In this document: positions 17,818 to 25,731 of the stretch, in pieces
Layout of the letters: the number at the start of each line of letters is the position of its first letter
How positions within the stretch are numbered: the stretch's first letter is position 1
Source: Flavobacteriales bacterium
GTDB lineage: Bacteria > Bacteroidota > Bacteroidia > Flavobacteriales > Schleiferiaceae
DNA: 64,000 nucleotides
Direction of reading: 5' to 3'
NCBI GenBank assembly: GCA_017795025.1
Contig: CP051243.1
Location: 1,426,001-1,490,000 of the forward strand
The notes under the pieces: generated by a model
Told to the model about the DNA's origin: nothing
The model's database searches: none
What the model saw: the letters and a program-made list of their open reading frames with translations, nothing else
Position numbers and translations under genes: made by a program

Positions 17818-18888
17818 ATGAAAGTCTTCTCCCTAGTCATTATCGTGGCTTTTGCTTTATTCCCCCTATCGGCGCAAAATGATTTTGATGATCTCTTCAT
17901 ATCCATTGGAGAGCTATGCTTTAGAAATGAAGCGCGGGTTATCAATAGCTTGCAAAAAGGGCCCTTACAAGAAGCGGAGGGCGACTCCCTCATCCAATTG
18001 TGGGATCGCTACTGTGGCCCCACCGAAGCCAGTATTCGCACAAGGTTACTCTACGATCTTAAGTTTAATCAGGATCTCGACACCGTAGTTCCCTTTCTTT
18101 ATTGGCATACCTACCTCAACTACCTATCGGGAGAAGAAATATTAATACCTAGTCTCGATGAACATTTAAAATGGACTCAAGCGGAGGCAGCCCGAATTTT
18201 AGCATCCCGGGAATGGCCCATTTATGAGAAAGCCGTTTTGGGCTTATTGGCCAGCACTAAGATTAGTGAGGCCTATGAGTTTCTTCGTCCGAAGGAATTT
18301 GATGATAACCCTCAAGTGGCAGAGCTCCGCGAATTGGTGCAGCGGAAGGCACATGCGGCCTTTCGGAATATCTTTTCCCTCAGTTACAACTACTTCTACC
18401 TTAGCAATGATTTACAAGCCAATTTGGGAGCCATGCACGGGATCGCTTTAGCGATGGAAATTCCTTTTGACCGTTCCCGCTTAGGCTTTCAATTTGGCTG
18501 GGCCGCATCCGAAGAAAAGGCTTATTTACGTTTTGATAACCAGGGGGTTTTAACGGAATCAGATTTAGAGAGCTTTATTTATTTCGACAGCTACTTAATG
18601 TATGATATGCTAGCCGGGCGACGCAGTCATTTCTCGGCCTTCGCCGGATTTGGATTTGGGCAATTCTTTACCGATTTAAACTACATCAATGAGGCCGATG
18701 AGGAAGTGATGCTTGGGGTAAGCACCTTTTATCCGCTCGTGGGTCTCGACTATTACCTAGAAGTAAAGGGAACCCAAAGCATAGGTATTCGCAGCACTTT
18801 TAAGCTTAGCAATTTCGATAGCAACGATGAGCTGCGCAGCCCCCTCGATGGCTTTATGCTGCAAAATACCCTTTACTACCGCTTTTAA
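17818..18888 (+). CDS. Secreted protein of unknown function
   Basis: 356-residue protein with a clear signal peptide (hydrophobic run ending LFPLSAQ at about residue 20). I do not recognise a domain. The first half looks helical, while the second half (from about residue 190, LSYNYFYLSND onward) has alternating aromatic and polar residues and ends in Y-Y-R-F, as expected for an outer membrane beta-barrel or lipid-facing beta-rich domain. ATG at 17818 was chosen over the adjacent TTG. A hairpin terminator follows. Confidence 0.7.
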   Translation: MKVFSLVIIVAFALFPLSAQNDFDDLFISIGELCFRNEARVINSLQKGPLQEAEGDSLIQLWDRYCGPTEASIRTRLLYDLKFNQDLDTVVPFLYWHTYLNYLSGEEILIPSLDEHLKWTQAEAARILASREWPIYEKAVLGLLASTKISEAYEFLRPKEFDDNPQVAELRELVQRKAHAAFRNIFSLSYNYFYLSNDLQANLGAMHGIALAMEIPFDRSRLGFQFGWAASEEKAYLRFDNQGVLTESDLESFIYFDSYLMYDMLAGRRSHFSAFAGFGFGQFFTDLNYINEADEEVMLGVSTFYPLVGLDYYLEVKGTQSIGIRSTFKLSNFDSNDELRSPLDGFMLQNTLYYRF

Positions 18889-18898
18889 ACGCATAAAA

Positions 18899-18924
18899 AA
18901 ACCCCGACTAGAAAGCCGGGGTTT
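18899..18924. terminator. Bidirectional intrinsic terminator between secreted unknown and peroxiredoxin
   Basis: Inverted repeat AAACCCCG (18899-18906) and CGGGGTTT (18917-18924) with a 10-nt loop, lying between convergent genes. A run of A just upstream on the plus strand gives a long T tract on the minus strand, so it is strongest as terminator for the peroxiredoxin gene. Confidence 0.85.
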
Positions 18925-18944
18925 GATTGGAGGGTTTAGGCCTC

Positions 18945-19577
18945 TTAGTTCTTGCTTAAGTAATCGGCAACTCCTTCGTGGGTATCCTTCATACCTTCTT
19001 TACCTTCATCCCAGTTTGCAGGACAAACTTCTCCTTTTTGCTCAAAGAATTGTAAAGCTTTTACCATACGCATGGCTTCGTCTACATTACGGCCTAAAGG
19101 CATGTCGTTTACCACTTGGTGACGTACTACACCCTCTTTGTCGATTAAGAATAATCCGCGGTAAGCTACCATCTCACCTTCCGCTTGCATCTCATCGTTC
19201 TCGTCGTAGTAGTAGTTTCCTGCTAATACGTCGTAATTCGCTGAAATCGTTTTGTTGGTGTCGGCTACTACTGGATAAGTTACTCCCTGAATACCACCGT
19301 GGTCTTTAGAAAGTTGTAACCAACCCCAGTGAGACTGCTCGGTATCGGTAGAAACAGCTACTACCTCAACGCCTAATTTGCGGAAGTCCTCTAAACGAGA
19401 CTGGAAAGCGTGTAATTCGGTAGGACAAACGAACGTGAAGTCTTTTGGGTAGAAGAACAAGATAACATAGTTCTTGCCTTGGTACTGTGATAAGTTGAAA
19501 TCTTCGACGATCTCTTCACCGTTGATTACCGCTGCTGCAGTGAATTGTGGGGCCTTTTTGCCTACTAATACTCCCAT
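18945..19577 (-). CDS. 2-Cys peroxiredoxin (Prx1/AhpC class)
   Basis: Thiol peroxidase reducing H2O2 and organic peroxides. 210 residues. Peroxidatic cysteine C51 sits in FTFVCPTE, and the resolving cysteine C185 in GEVCPANW, the hallmark VCP pair of typical 2-Cys Prx1 enzymes. The C-terminal YLSKN corresponds to the YF/YL tail associated with redox sensitivity. It is a single-gene unit bounded by a terminator at 18899-18924 and a promoter at 19646-19676 that contains a perfect palindrome, suggesting redox control. Confidence 0.96.
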   Translation of the reverse strand: MGVLVGKKAPQFTAAAVINGEEIVEDFNLSQYQGKNYVILFFYPKDFTFVCPTELHAFQSRLEDFRKLGVEVVAVSTDTEQSHWGWLQLSKDHGGIQGVTYPVVADTNKTISANYDVLAGNYYYDENDEMQAEGEMVAYRGLFLIDKEGVVRHQVVNDMPLGRNVDEAMRMVKALQFFEQKGEVCPANWDEGKEGMKDTHEGVADYLSKN

Positions 19578-19645
19578 GATTGGATATTATTTAATGGTTA
19601 TTATATCTATAAAAGCTATTTGAATCTAAATTTTGATAGCTGTTG

Positions 19646-19676
19646 CAAATGTAGACTTATCTACATCGGTGCCAAA
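19646..19676 (-). promoter_or_regulatory. Peroxiredoxin promoter with embedded palindromic operator
   Basis: Minus-strand reading gives a TTTG -33 element (19673-19676), a 19-nt spacer and TACATTTG (19646-19653), an exact fit to the Bacteroidota -7 consensus TAnnTTTG. A perfect 7-bp inverted repeat with a 4-nt centre, ATGTAGA-CTTA-TCTACAT (19649-19666), overlaps the -7 element and fills most of the spacer. A protein bound there would occlude polymerase, so repression and peroxide-triggered release is the simplest reading. The regulator is not identified. Confidence 0.65.
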
Positions 19677-19715
19677 CCTCCCTCATTCAATCTTATCTAT
19701 GATGCTTCAGTATTT

Positions 19716-20414
19716 CTAATGCGAGACCGAAAGCCAGGCTATAACCAAGGCAAACAAAATAATCCCATACTTCGTAAAGTTGAAGCGGTGCGATTGATTT
19801 CCTTCAAATAAGATGGTGGTACTGATGTGTAAGAAGATACCAAATACGAAAGCTGTCATTTCCGAGCTGTGCTCATAAAACAAGGGTAAATAGGCGCCCA
19901 CCAAAATCCCAATTGGGGCCATTAAAGCAAAAACCAGCAACCAAAGGGCAACGATATACCACTTGCCGCTAAACTCACACAGCATATTATAAAGGATAAT
20001 ACTCACCGGTAATTTGTGCACCACCAATCCCCAAAAAAGGGCTTCGCGACTAAAATCATTCACATGAGATCCTACCGGGATACTTTCGATGAGGGCGTGT
20101 AAAAACAAGCCGAGTAGCACGCCAATAGGTAGGCCCTTGTTGCGAAAAAGCTCCGAATGACTATGCCCATGCTCGAGCCCCTTACTCATCGCTTCCAGCA
20201 AGAGCTGCACAAAAAAGCCCGCCATAATCATCAGGCCATAATGGTGACTATGCTCCTCATAAACTTCGGGTAGTAAATGAAAAACGCCAATACCCAATAA
20301 ATAAGCCCCACTAAAGATGAGAAAAAACTTAATGGAGAAGGCCTTGCTCTTGCGCAACCATTTACCCATTAAAGCCCCAAGGAGCACCGTAAGAAGCAGT
20401 AAAGCGTATGTCAT
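19716..20414 (-). CDS. ZIP family metal transporter
   Basis: Imports divalent metal (Zn2+, possibly Fe2+ or Mn2+) into the cytoplasm. The 232-residue protein has about eight hydrophobic segments. Metal-coordinating helices are visible: HLLPEVYEEHSHH (near residue 42), HALIESIPVGS (helix IV) and VVHKLPVSIILYNML (helix V). A histidine-rich loop (GLEHGHSHSE) connects the halves, as usual in ZIPs. It lies upstream of the peroxiredoxin promoter on the same strand but separated by 138 nt; it appears to be transcribed separately. Confidence 0.92.
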   Translation of the reverse strand: MTYALLLLTVLLGALMGKWLRKSKAFSIKFFLIFSGAYLLGIGVFHLLPEVYEEHSHHYGLMIMAGFFVQLLLEAMSKGLEHGHSHSELFRNKGLPIGVLLGLFLHALIESIPVGSHVNDFSREALFWGLVVHKLPVSIILYNMLCEFSGKWYIVALWLLVFALMAPIGILVGAYLPLFYEHSSEMTAFVFGIFLHISTTILFEGNQSHRFNFTKYGIILFALVIAWLSVSH

Positions 20415-20494
20415 GAATAAGGGTCAAATTGCTTGACCATATTTAAGCGCTGCAAAGGTCGCCAAAATCTAGGAAAGAAAAAGGCCTCCATCGC

Positions 20495-21283
20495 TTAGGC
20501 TAATAATGCGAATAACCAATCGGCGATTCCCAATAACACAAAGGAGGAAACACTTAAAATTAAAATTAAGGTATAGCGCACGATGGTATTGGCCTTAGGA
20601 AGAAAGAGAATAAAGCGTGCGCCTATCCAAGCGCCTAAGCCTTGCCCAATAGCCAAGATTAAACCAGGAAGCCATTCCATTTCACCGTTTAAGGCAAAAA
20701 CGAAAAAGGCCGGGACCACAAAAAGCAGGGCCAAAACCAGTTTGATGATATTGGCATCGCGCAAGCTGTAATGCGCCACCAATACTAGCAAGGAGAGCAG
20801 CATAATCCCAATTCCCATTTGCAAAAAACCACCGTACACCGCCACTGCGAAAATCATAATCCAGTTGAGCGCCGTTTTATGCGATCTGGCCACATCGGTA
20901 GCCCGGGCCCATTTAGCGGGTTTGTAGATCATCGTAACCAATAGGGCTAACATGATTGCACCAATGATTTTGCGCAATAGCTGAGGGTCTACATCAATCG
21001 CCAAAAAAGCGCCGATTACCGATCCTAAAATCGCGGGAATCACAAACCAAATGCTGTCCTTAAACAGAAATAAAGTACGTGGGGAGCGTCGTAAACTTAA
21101 GACGGCCGTAATGGTTTGAATGAGGGCGCCGATGCGATTGGTTCCATTGGCCACATTAGCAGGCATCCCGCTTAAAATCAATATGCTAAGCGTAATTGCC
21201 GAACCATTTCCCGCCAAGGTATTGATAACCCCCGCCAGAAAGCCACCGCCAAAAAGTAAGAGGTGATACCACCATTCATCCAT
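20495..21283 (-). CDS. TauE/SafE family (TSUP) permease
   Basis: 262-residue integral membrane protein with about eight helices and the family's paired repeats: an N-terminal GGGFLAGVINTLAGNGSAITLSI region and a second internal copy (GGFLQMGIGIMLLSLLV) after residue 150. Members export sulfite, sulfoacetate or other organosulfur anions; the true substrate cannot be read from the sequence. Flanked by the ZIP gene 80 nt downstream, with no obvious functional link. Confidence 0.9.
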   Translation of the reverse strand: MDEWWYHLLLFGGGFLAGVINTLAGNGSAITLSILILSGMPANVANGTNRIGALIQTITAVLSLRRSPRTLFLFKDSIWFVIPAILGSVIGAFLAIDVDPQLLRKIIGAIMLALLVTMIYKPAKWARATDVARSHKTALNWIMIFAVAVYGGFLQMGIGIMLLSLLVLVAHYSLRDANIIKLVLALLFVVPAFFVFALNGEMEWLPGLILAIGQGLGAWIGARFILFLPKANTIVRYTLILILSVSSFVLLGIADWLFALLA

Positions 21284-21331
21284 GTCGCAAAGGTAGCGGG
21301 CTTATTAAATAATAAAACGCCTTTGGAGGAA

Positions 21332-22180
21332 TCAATGCTCCTTTACCACCAGGCGGTAACCCACGCCTCGTGCATTTACAATCTTAAGCTGTGGATCAGC
21401 CTCCAGTTTTTTACGCAATTTGGAAATAAACACATCTAGGGTCCGTCCTACATAATCGCCATCATCGCCCCAAACTGCCTGGAGTATTTGGGCCCGCTCT
21501 ATGGTTTCATTGGCATGATTTAAAAGCAAGGCTAATAAATCCGATTCCTTGGCACTTAGGTCTTGCACCTCCCCTTGAAAGGAAAGCTGCAATTGCTCGG
21601 GAAAAAATCGGTACTTTCCTAAGGCTATTCCTGCCTCTAGAGCTTCCTCGGCTGTGGGCTTTCTTCTGGTAAAAAACCAGCCCACTAATAGTAGAATGAG
21701 GATGCCAACAATCCAGAACCATAAAACGGTGGTGCTCGAACCCGCTAAATTAGGTCCTTGCAAATCGGGGAAGCTAATTTGAATACGATAGCAGGATTTA
21801 CTTAAATCACGACCCAAGCAAGGCACAATTTCGGACTGCTCAAAGGGAGCCCGCTCAAAACTATAAACCACTTCTTGGGCCTCACAGGTTTGAACCGAAA
21901 CCAGATAGTGATCGGGCAAATCGGTCCGTTCGATCACCTTTTCTACAATGTCGACTAAACTATCCGGACTAATACTTAGGCTACTGCTAAACTCAATCAC
22001 ATAGTCACTACCCTGATTTTGCACGGGCATTACCCTGGCAGTGCTATCCCCCGCACTTAAAAGTAATAGGTGTCCAATTTCCCGAAGGGCTACTTCGCGG
22101 TGTTGGGCCGGACGAAGCGCTAGGGTTCCCAAAACAGAAACGAGCAATAGAAAGACGAAAAGCGATTGCCTTTTTAACAT
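21332..22180 (-). CDS. ToxR-like membrane-anchored winged-helix regulator
   Basis: 282-residue predicted one-component regulator. An N-terminal hydrophobic signal/anchor (about 5-22), an extracytoplasmic domain (about 23-140) with three cysteines, a membrane helix (about 150-170) and a C-terminal OmpR/PhoB-type winged helix (about 188-282; LSAKESDLLALLLNHANE, VWGDDGDYVGRTLDVFISKLRKKLE). The DNA-binding domain is therefore at the C-terminus, the reverse of Vibrio ToxR, but the direct membrane-to-DNA logic is the same. The gene is divergent from a TonB-like gene, and three TTTAC direct repeats lie between them, so that gene is its likely target. Confidence 0.88.
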   Translation of the reverse strand: MLKRQSLFVFLLLVSVLGTLALRPAQHREVALREIGHLLLLSAGDSTARVMPVQNQGSDYVIEFSSSLSISPDSLVDIVEKVIERTDLPDHYLVSVQTCEAQEVVYSFERAPFEQSEIVPCLGRDLSKSCYRIQISFPDLQGPNLAGSSTTVLWFWIVGILILLLVGWFFTRRKPTAEEALEAGIALGKYRFFPEQLQLSFQGEVQDLSAKESDLLALLLNHANETIERAQILQAVWGDDGDYVGRTLDVFISKLRKKLEADPQLKIVNARGVGYRLVVKEH

Positions 22181-22229
22181 GCTCCAAAATTACCGCTTCC
22201 CTGCGCTTCTTATAAGGTGATTGTGAACT

Positions 22230-22257
22230 TTTACACTAATTTACATTCCGTTTACCA
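22230..22257 (+). promoter_or_regulatory. TTTAC direct repeats, probable wHTH operator
   Basis: Three direct repeats TTTACAC (22230), TTTACAT (22240) and TTTACCA (22251) spaced 10 and 11 bp apart, one per helical turn. This is the spacing at which OmpR/PhoB-type winged-helix proteins bind in tandem on one DNA face. They lie upstream of the -7 element at 22278, in activator position, inside the intergenic region shared with the divergent wHTH regulator gene. Confidence 0.6.
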
Positions 22258-22277
22258 ACTGAGCATGAAGGCCATAC

Positions 22278-22285
22278 TAGCTTTG
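22278..22285 (+). promoter_or_regulatory. Candidate -7 element for the TonB-like gene
   Basis: TAGCTTTG matches TAnnTTTG, 22 nt before the ATG at 22308. No good -33 TTG is seen at normal spacing, which agrees with dependence on an activator bound at the TTTAC repeats just upstream. Confidence 0.45.
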
Positions 22286-22307
22286 TGAAGCATCAAAATA
22301 AAACGCC

Positions 22308-23111
22308 ATGAAAATGAACATTCGCCAGGTAGGTCTAATTGCCGCCCCTCTGCTAATCGCCGGACTCGCTTTCTTTTATCCGCAAGAACCGGTAAAAAGT
22401 AAGGCCCCCGAATTAAAACCCATCGAAAACATATTCGCCCCTGCGGTTGGCCCCTTGGCCCTAGAAGAGGAACATCCCTTTTACTACGGAGTGGATAATC
22501 GCTTTAAAGGTGTACCCTTACATCGTTTACAGGCCGCGGTTAGTTTGGAAGACTTTTTAGGCGACGGCTATACTTTTCAGGTCGCATCCTACCAAAGTGT
22601 AAAGTTGTATGAAGCTACAGATGGTATCCTCTCCAAAGAGTTTTACCCTTCCGCCAATAATATCTTAAGTCAGGGGCAAAAGGACTTTTTCGCTCAAGCG
22701 AGTTATGGAACGGATTTCAATTTTGACATTCGTTTCTTAGAAAATAAGAACGGCTATGAGGAGCCCATTGCCGACCGTGTAACGCCCTACTTAACCGTAG
22801 TCCCAGCGATTGAAACCTATTATAAACCCGGGCAGGATGAATTGATTCGTTACCTGCGCGAAAATAACAAAGCCCTCACCATGGGTTTAAAGGAACAAGA
22901 CTTGGAAGCCGCTCGCATTCGCTTTACCATCAGTACCCAAGGAACGGTGGAAGATGTGAAAGTAATTCGGGCCAGCGGATTACCTAGCGTAGATTTAAAT
23001 CTGATTAATTTGATTCAAAACCTACCCGGCGAATGGGAGCCTGCGCGCAATGTAAAAGGCGAAAAAGTTGCTCAACCACTAACCCTATTCTTTGGCAATA
23101 GGGGTTGTTAA
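22308..23111 (+). CDS. TonB C-terminal-domain-like protein
   Basis: 267-residue protein with an N-terminal membrane anchor (about residues 8-24), a middle portion I do not recognise, and a C-terminal region (about 190-262) resembling the TonB C-terminal domain: IRFTISTQGTVEDVKVIRASG followed by a helix and PGEWEPARNVKG. TonB-like domains contact outer membrane receptors or occur as signal-input modules. No exbB/exbD genes are adjacent, and the proline-rich spacer of true TonB is absent, so a role as energy transducer is uncertain. Likely controlled by the divergent ToxR-like regulator. A strong terminator follows. Confidence 0.72.
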   Translation: MKMNIRQVGLIAAPLLIAGLAFFYPQEPVKSKAPELKPIENIFAPAVGPLALEEEHPFYYGVDNRFKGVPLHRLQAAVSLEDFLGDGYTFQVASYQSVKLYEATDGILSKEFYPSANNILSQGQKDFFAQASYGTDFNFDIRFLENKNGYEEPIADRVTPYLTVVPAIETYYKPGQDELIRYLRENNKALTMGLKEQDLEAARIRFTISTQGTVEDVKVIRASGLPSVDLNLINLIQNLPGEWEPARNVKGEKVAQPLTLFFGNRGC

Positions 23112-23128
23112 TCTCCTATTACACTAGT

Positions 23129-23166
23129 AAAAACCCGCAGCCCTATAATAGGACTGCGGGTTTTTT
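23129..23166. terminator. Bidirectional intrinsic terminator
   Basis: Stem AAACCCGCAG (23131-23140) pairs with CTGCGGGTTT (23154-23163), followed by a T run on the plus strand and preceded by an A run that serves the minus strand. It lies between the convergent TonB-like and M14 peptidase genes and can serve both. Confidence 0.9.
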
Positions 23167-23168
23167 AT

Positions 23169-24902
23169 TTATCGTATCACCGCCACGGGGTAGCGCAAAT
23201 GCTCGGGCTCGTAATATTCACTTCTTTGATAAAAGAAACTTAATACCGCCCAAGGGTTTTGCAGTAATTGCGGATTGGCCGTTTTCCAAGCCTCAAATTC
23301 CTGGGCTAGCTTCGGGTCGGCTTCGAGCATCGCTTCCGCTCGATCTTCGAAAATGTAGGGCGAAAAGTATTCCTTCTGTTGGAAGATACTATTAAAGAAA
23401 CCCCAAGATAAATAGGAGTCTACTGAAAGGGGCTCCAACACGGTGGCCAAAAAATAAGCATGGTCCTGATCACTGGGAATTAAATAGTCACCCGCCAAGA
23501 ATCGCCGCTTTTGCTTTTGCGGACGAATGGAATTCACATTAATCCTAAAATGACCTTCATACGGACTTTCGGCAAAGGACCAATCTTTAAGGTAGGCCGA
23601 ATACACCTCCATAACCGTATCTTCACTTAAGGGTAGCATCTCAATATTATGATACTGGAGGCGCTGAATAACATCGCGCCAAGCACCCGGTATAACATAA
23701 TACTTGGGCCTTCCTGCTTTAGCGATGGCCTTGTAAGTGGGGTAATAGTCAATTTCTAAGGTAGTTTCGGAAGAGCGGTCATACTTTAAACGCTGATAGT
23801 CCCCAAGCTTGCTGGGCTCATACGCGTAATCGTAAGCCCTAAAACTTAGGCTTCGTACATCGCTACTGTCCAATTCCCAATTTATTGGAAAGTGCTCGGT
23901 TTGAGCTTCCCACTGTTGAGCATCAGCGTAAGCGGTTTTTATTGCTGCGGCATGCTCTTCACTAAAGTCTTGCAGGACTCTTAAAAATTCCAAGGTGGCA
24001 GCTACACGATCTGGATAGGGCTTAAACATATGCGCCTCGGTAATAAAACCTAAACTGTGGAATAAAGCGGTATAGCCACTGGCATAGCGTGGGGTTTCCA
24101 AAAAAGCAGCGTAACCATCATTGGGGACCCGACCAAAAACATTTACATAAGGAATCATGGGCCAAGTTTCCTCCATCCCCTGGTATAAATAGGGTAACAT
24201 TTCCTCTTGCTGAAAACGAGCAAGGGAGGGCGCCAATTTATCCTTCTGACTAGCAATTAAGGTTAAGGTATAAGGGTAGTCGGCCCCATTGCTGGTATGG
24301 GTGTCTACAAAGATATGGGGACTTAAAGCCTGGTAAATCGCCCAAAAAGAAAGGGTGTTTAAGGCATCTCCTTTAATAAAGTCGCGGTTTAAATCCAGGT
24401 TAGAGGCATTTCCTCTAAAACCCTGAATTTGCGGTCCATTCTGATTAGCGCGGGTATTAGGCCGACCTTGCAGGCTTCCGCCGATATTGTATACCGGAAT
24501 AATCGCGATTAACTGTCCTGGTGAAGGTCCCCCCGCCTCCAATAGTTCTTGGGCCCAAACTAAACTGGCATCCATGCCGCAGCTTTCTCCGGGATGAATA
24601 CCATTATTAATCAAGCTCACCAATTTCCCCTCCGCCAGTTGGTTTAAGGATTGTTCTTCCGAAAAAGCTTCGGCTTGTATTAAAAATAAGGAAAGGGGTC
24701 GCCCACAATCGGTTTGACCGGCTTCCAAATACAAGGCATTGGTATAGCGCTGATCCAATTCCTGGTAAGCGGTAATGACTTGCTCGTAAGTATAGGCAAC
24801 ACCGGCCTCCTTCTCCACTAAGACCTGAGCCACAGCGGTGCTGCTTCCTAAACCACAAAGGAGAAGACTAAGGAACCTAAGCATCCTCTTCTTCATCAAC
24901 AT
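23169..24902 (-). CDS. Secreted M14 family zinc carboxypeptidase
   Basis: 577-residue exported peptidase with a signal peptide (about residues 5-26). The zinc site of M14 enzymes is visible: H103 and E106 in NGIHPGES, and a later histidine in VDTHTSNGADY; the general-base glutamate is probably in ITEAHMF. The protein is longer than classical carboxypeptidases because of a 250-residue C-terminal domain I do not recognise. Three in-frame ATGs (24902, 24896, 24884) are possible; all keep the signal peptide. It overlaps the upstream lipoprotein gene by 26 nt at most, suggesting an operon with it and the SSS transporter. Confidence 0.88.
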   Translation of the reverse strand: MLMKKRMLRFLSLLLCGLGSSTAVAQVLVEKEAGVAYTYEQVITAYQELDQRYTNALYLEAGQTDCGRPLSLFLIQAEAFSEEQSLNQLAEGKLVSLINNGIHPGESCGMDASLVWAQELLEAGGPSPGQLIAIIPVYNIGGSLQGRPNTRANQNGPQIQGFRGNASNLDLNRDFIKGDALNTLSFWAIYQALSPHIFVDTHTSNGADYPYTLTLIASQKDKLAPSLARFQQEEMLPYLYQGMEETWPMIPYVNVFGRVPNDGYAAFLETPRYASGYTALFHSLGFITEAHMFKPYPDRVAATLEFLRVLQDFSEEHAAAIKTAYADAQQWEAQTEHFPINWELDSSDVRSLSFRAYDYAYEPSKLGDYQRLKYDRSSETTLEIDYYPTYKAIAKAGRPKYYVIPGAWRDVIQRLQYHNIEMLPLSEDTVMEVYSAYLKDWSFAESPYEGHFRINVNSIRPQKQKRRFLAGDYLIPSDQDHAYFLATVLEPLSVDSYLSWGFFNSIFQQKEYFSPYIFEDRAEAMLEADPKLAQEFEAWKTANPQLLQNPWAVLSFFYQRSEYYEPEHLRYPVAVIR

Positions 24903-25680
24903 CTTCCGACTCTACGAAAGTGAGGGCGGTTAAAATCTCATTTTGCAATTGGGTATAAGCATCTAATACCTGCTTATAATCGGAGAAACTTTCGCCTGTA
25001 ATGGTGATGGGTTCGGTTTCCCCGTAGGCATGACCCGCCAATTTGCCGCTGTCATCATAAAGGTAGATATCCACGAGCAGTCGAATATTCGCTTTCTCCC
25101 CGTACGTCGTTACCTTATCTAAAACCAAACGAGCGTATCCAAAGGCAACTACCTCGCAGTTTAGTCCTTTGGTCGCTCCTCTAATGGCCGAGCGTAAACG
25201 CGGACTTTCTTCCAAATAGCCCTGTAAATCACCTTGCTCCAGTTCAAAAAGTTGGATGCCGGCCGCTGGGAAATAGACTCTTGGGAAGGCCGACTTTTTA
25301 TTTACCACTAAACCTTCTAGTTCCTCTTTTTGCTTTAAGCGATCGTAACGTGGAAGCTCCGATACCTTATCGCCGTAGAGGGAATTGATGTTTAACTGCA
25401 TTTGTAAACCGGTAGCCAAGGTTTGCGCATAAGCGTCACTATTGGCTTCCAAGGCGGCATTAAGTTTATCACTTAAGGCATTCACCTTTTTATTAAAGTT
25501 CTCGGCGTCAACTGCCGGTACCTCGGGCAATACCGGAGGAGCCATATAAAAGCCCGTAACGACCAGGTTTTGCGCCTCGGCTGGGGCCTGATAAGTTTGA
25601 TACGCTTTAATTCTCAAATTCCCGCAAGCCTGCAATAACAGCGCAAAGCTTAATAGGGCGATAGGTCGGATGATATTCAT
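24877..25680 (-). CDS. Lipoprotein of unknown function
   Basis: 267 residues starting at ATG 25680, giving a classical lipoprotein signal with lipobox LLQAC at about residues 15-19. An upstream start would add an unneeded 12-residue leader. The body contains charged helical stretches (about 60-90) and ends in an acidic tail (EDVDEEEDA). No family recognised. It sits between an SSS symporter gene and an M14 peptidase gene on the same strand, so it may be part of a peptide or solute utilisation unit, but that is inference from position only. Confidence 0.72.
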   Translation of the reverse strand: MNIIRPIALLSFALLLQACGNLRIKAYQTYQAPAEAQNLVVTGFYMAPPVLPEVPAVDAENFNKKVNALSDKLNAALEANSDAYAQTLATGLQMQLNINSLYGDKVSELPRYDRLKQKEELEGLVVNKKSAFPRVYFPAAGIQLFELEQGDLQGYLEESPRLRSAIRGATKGLNCEVVAFGYARLVLDKVTTYGEKANIRLLVDIYLYDDSGKLAGHAYGETEPITITGESFSDYKQVLDAYTQLQNEILTALTFVESEDVDEEEDA

Positions 25681-25731
25681 TTGTTTACTTTTTTGAGCTT
25701 TTGCACGAAGATACATTGCCCATTACTGGAA

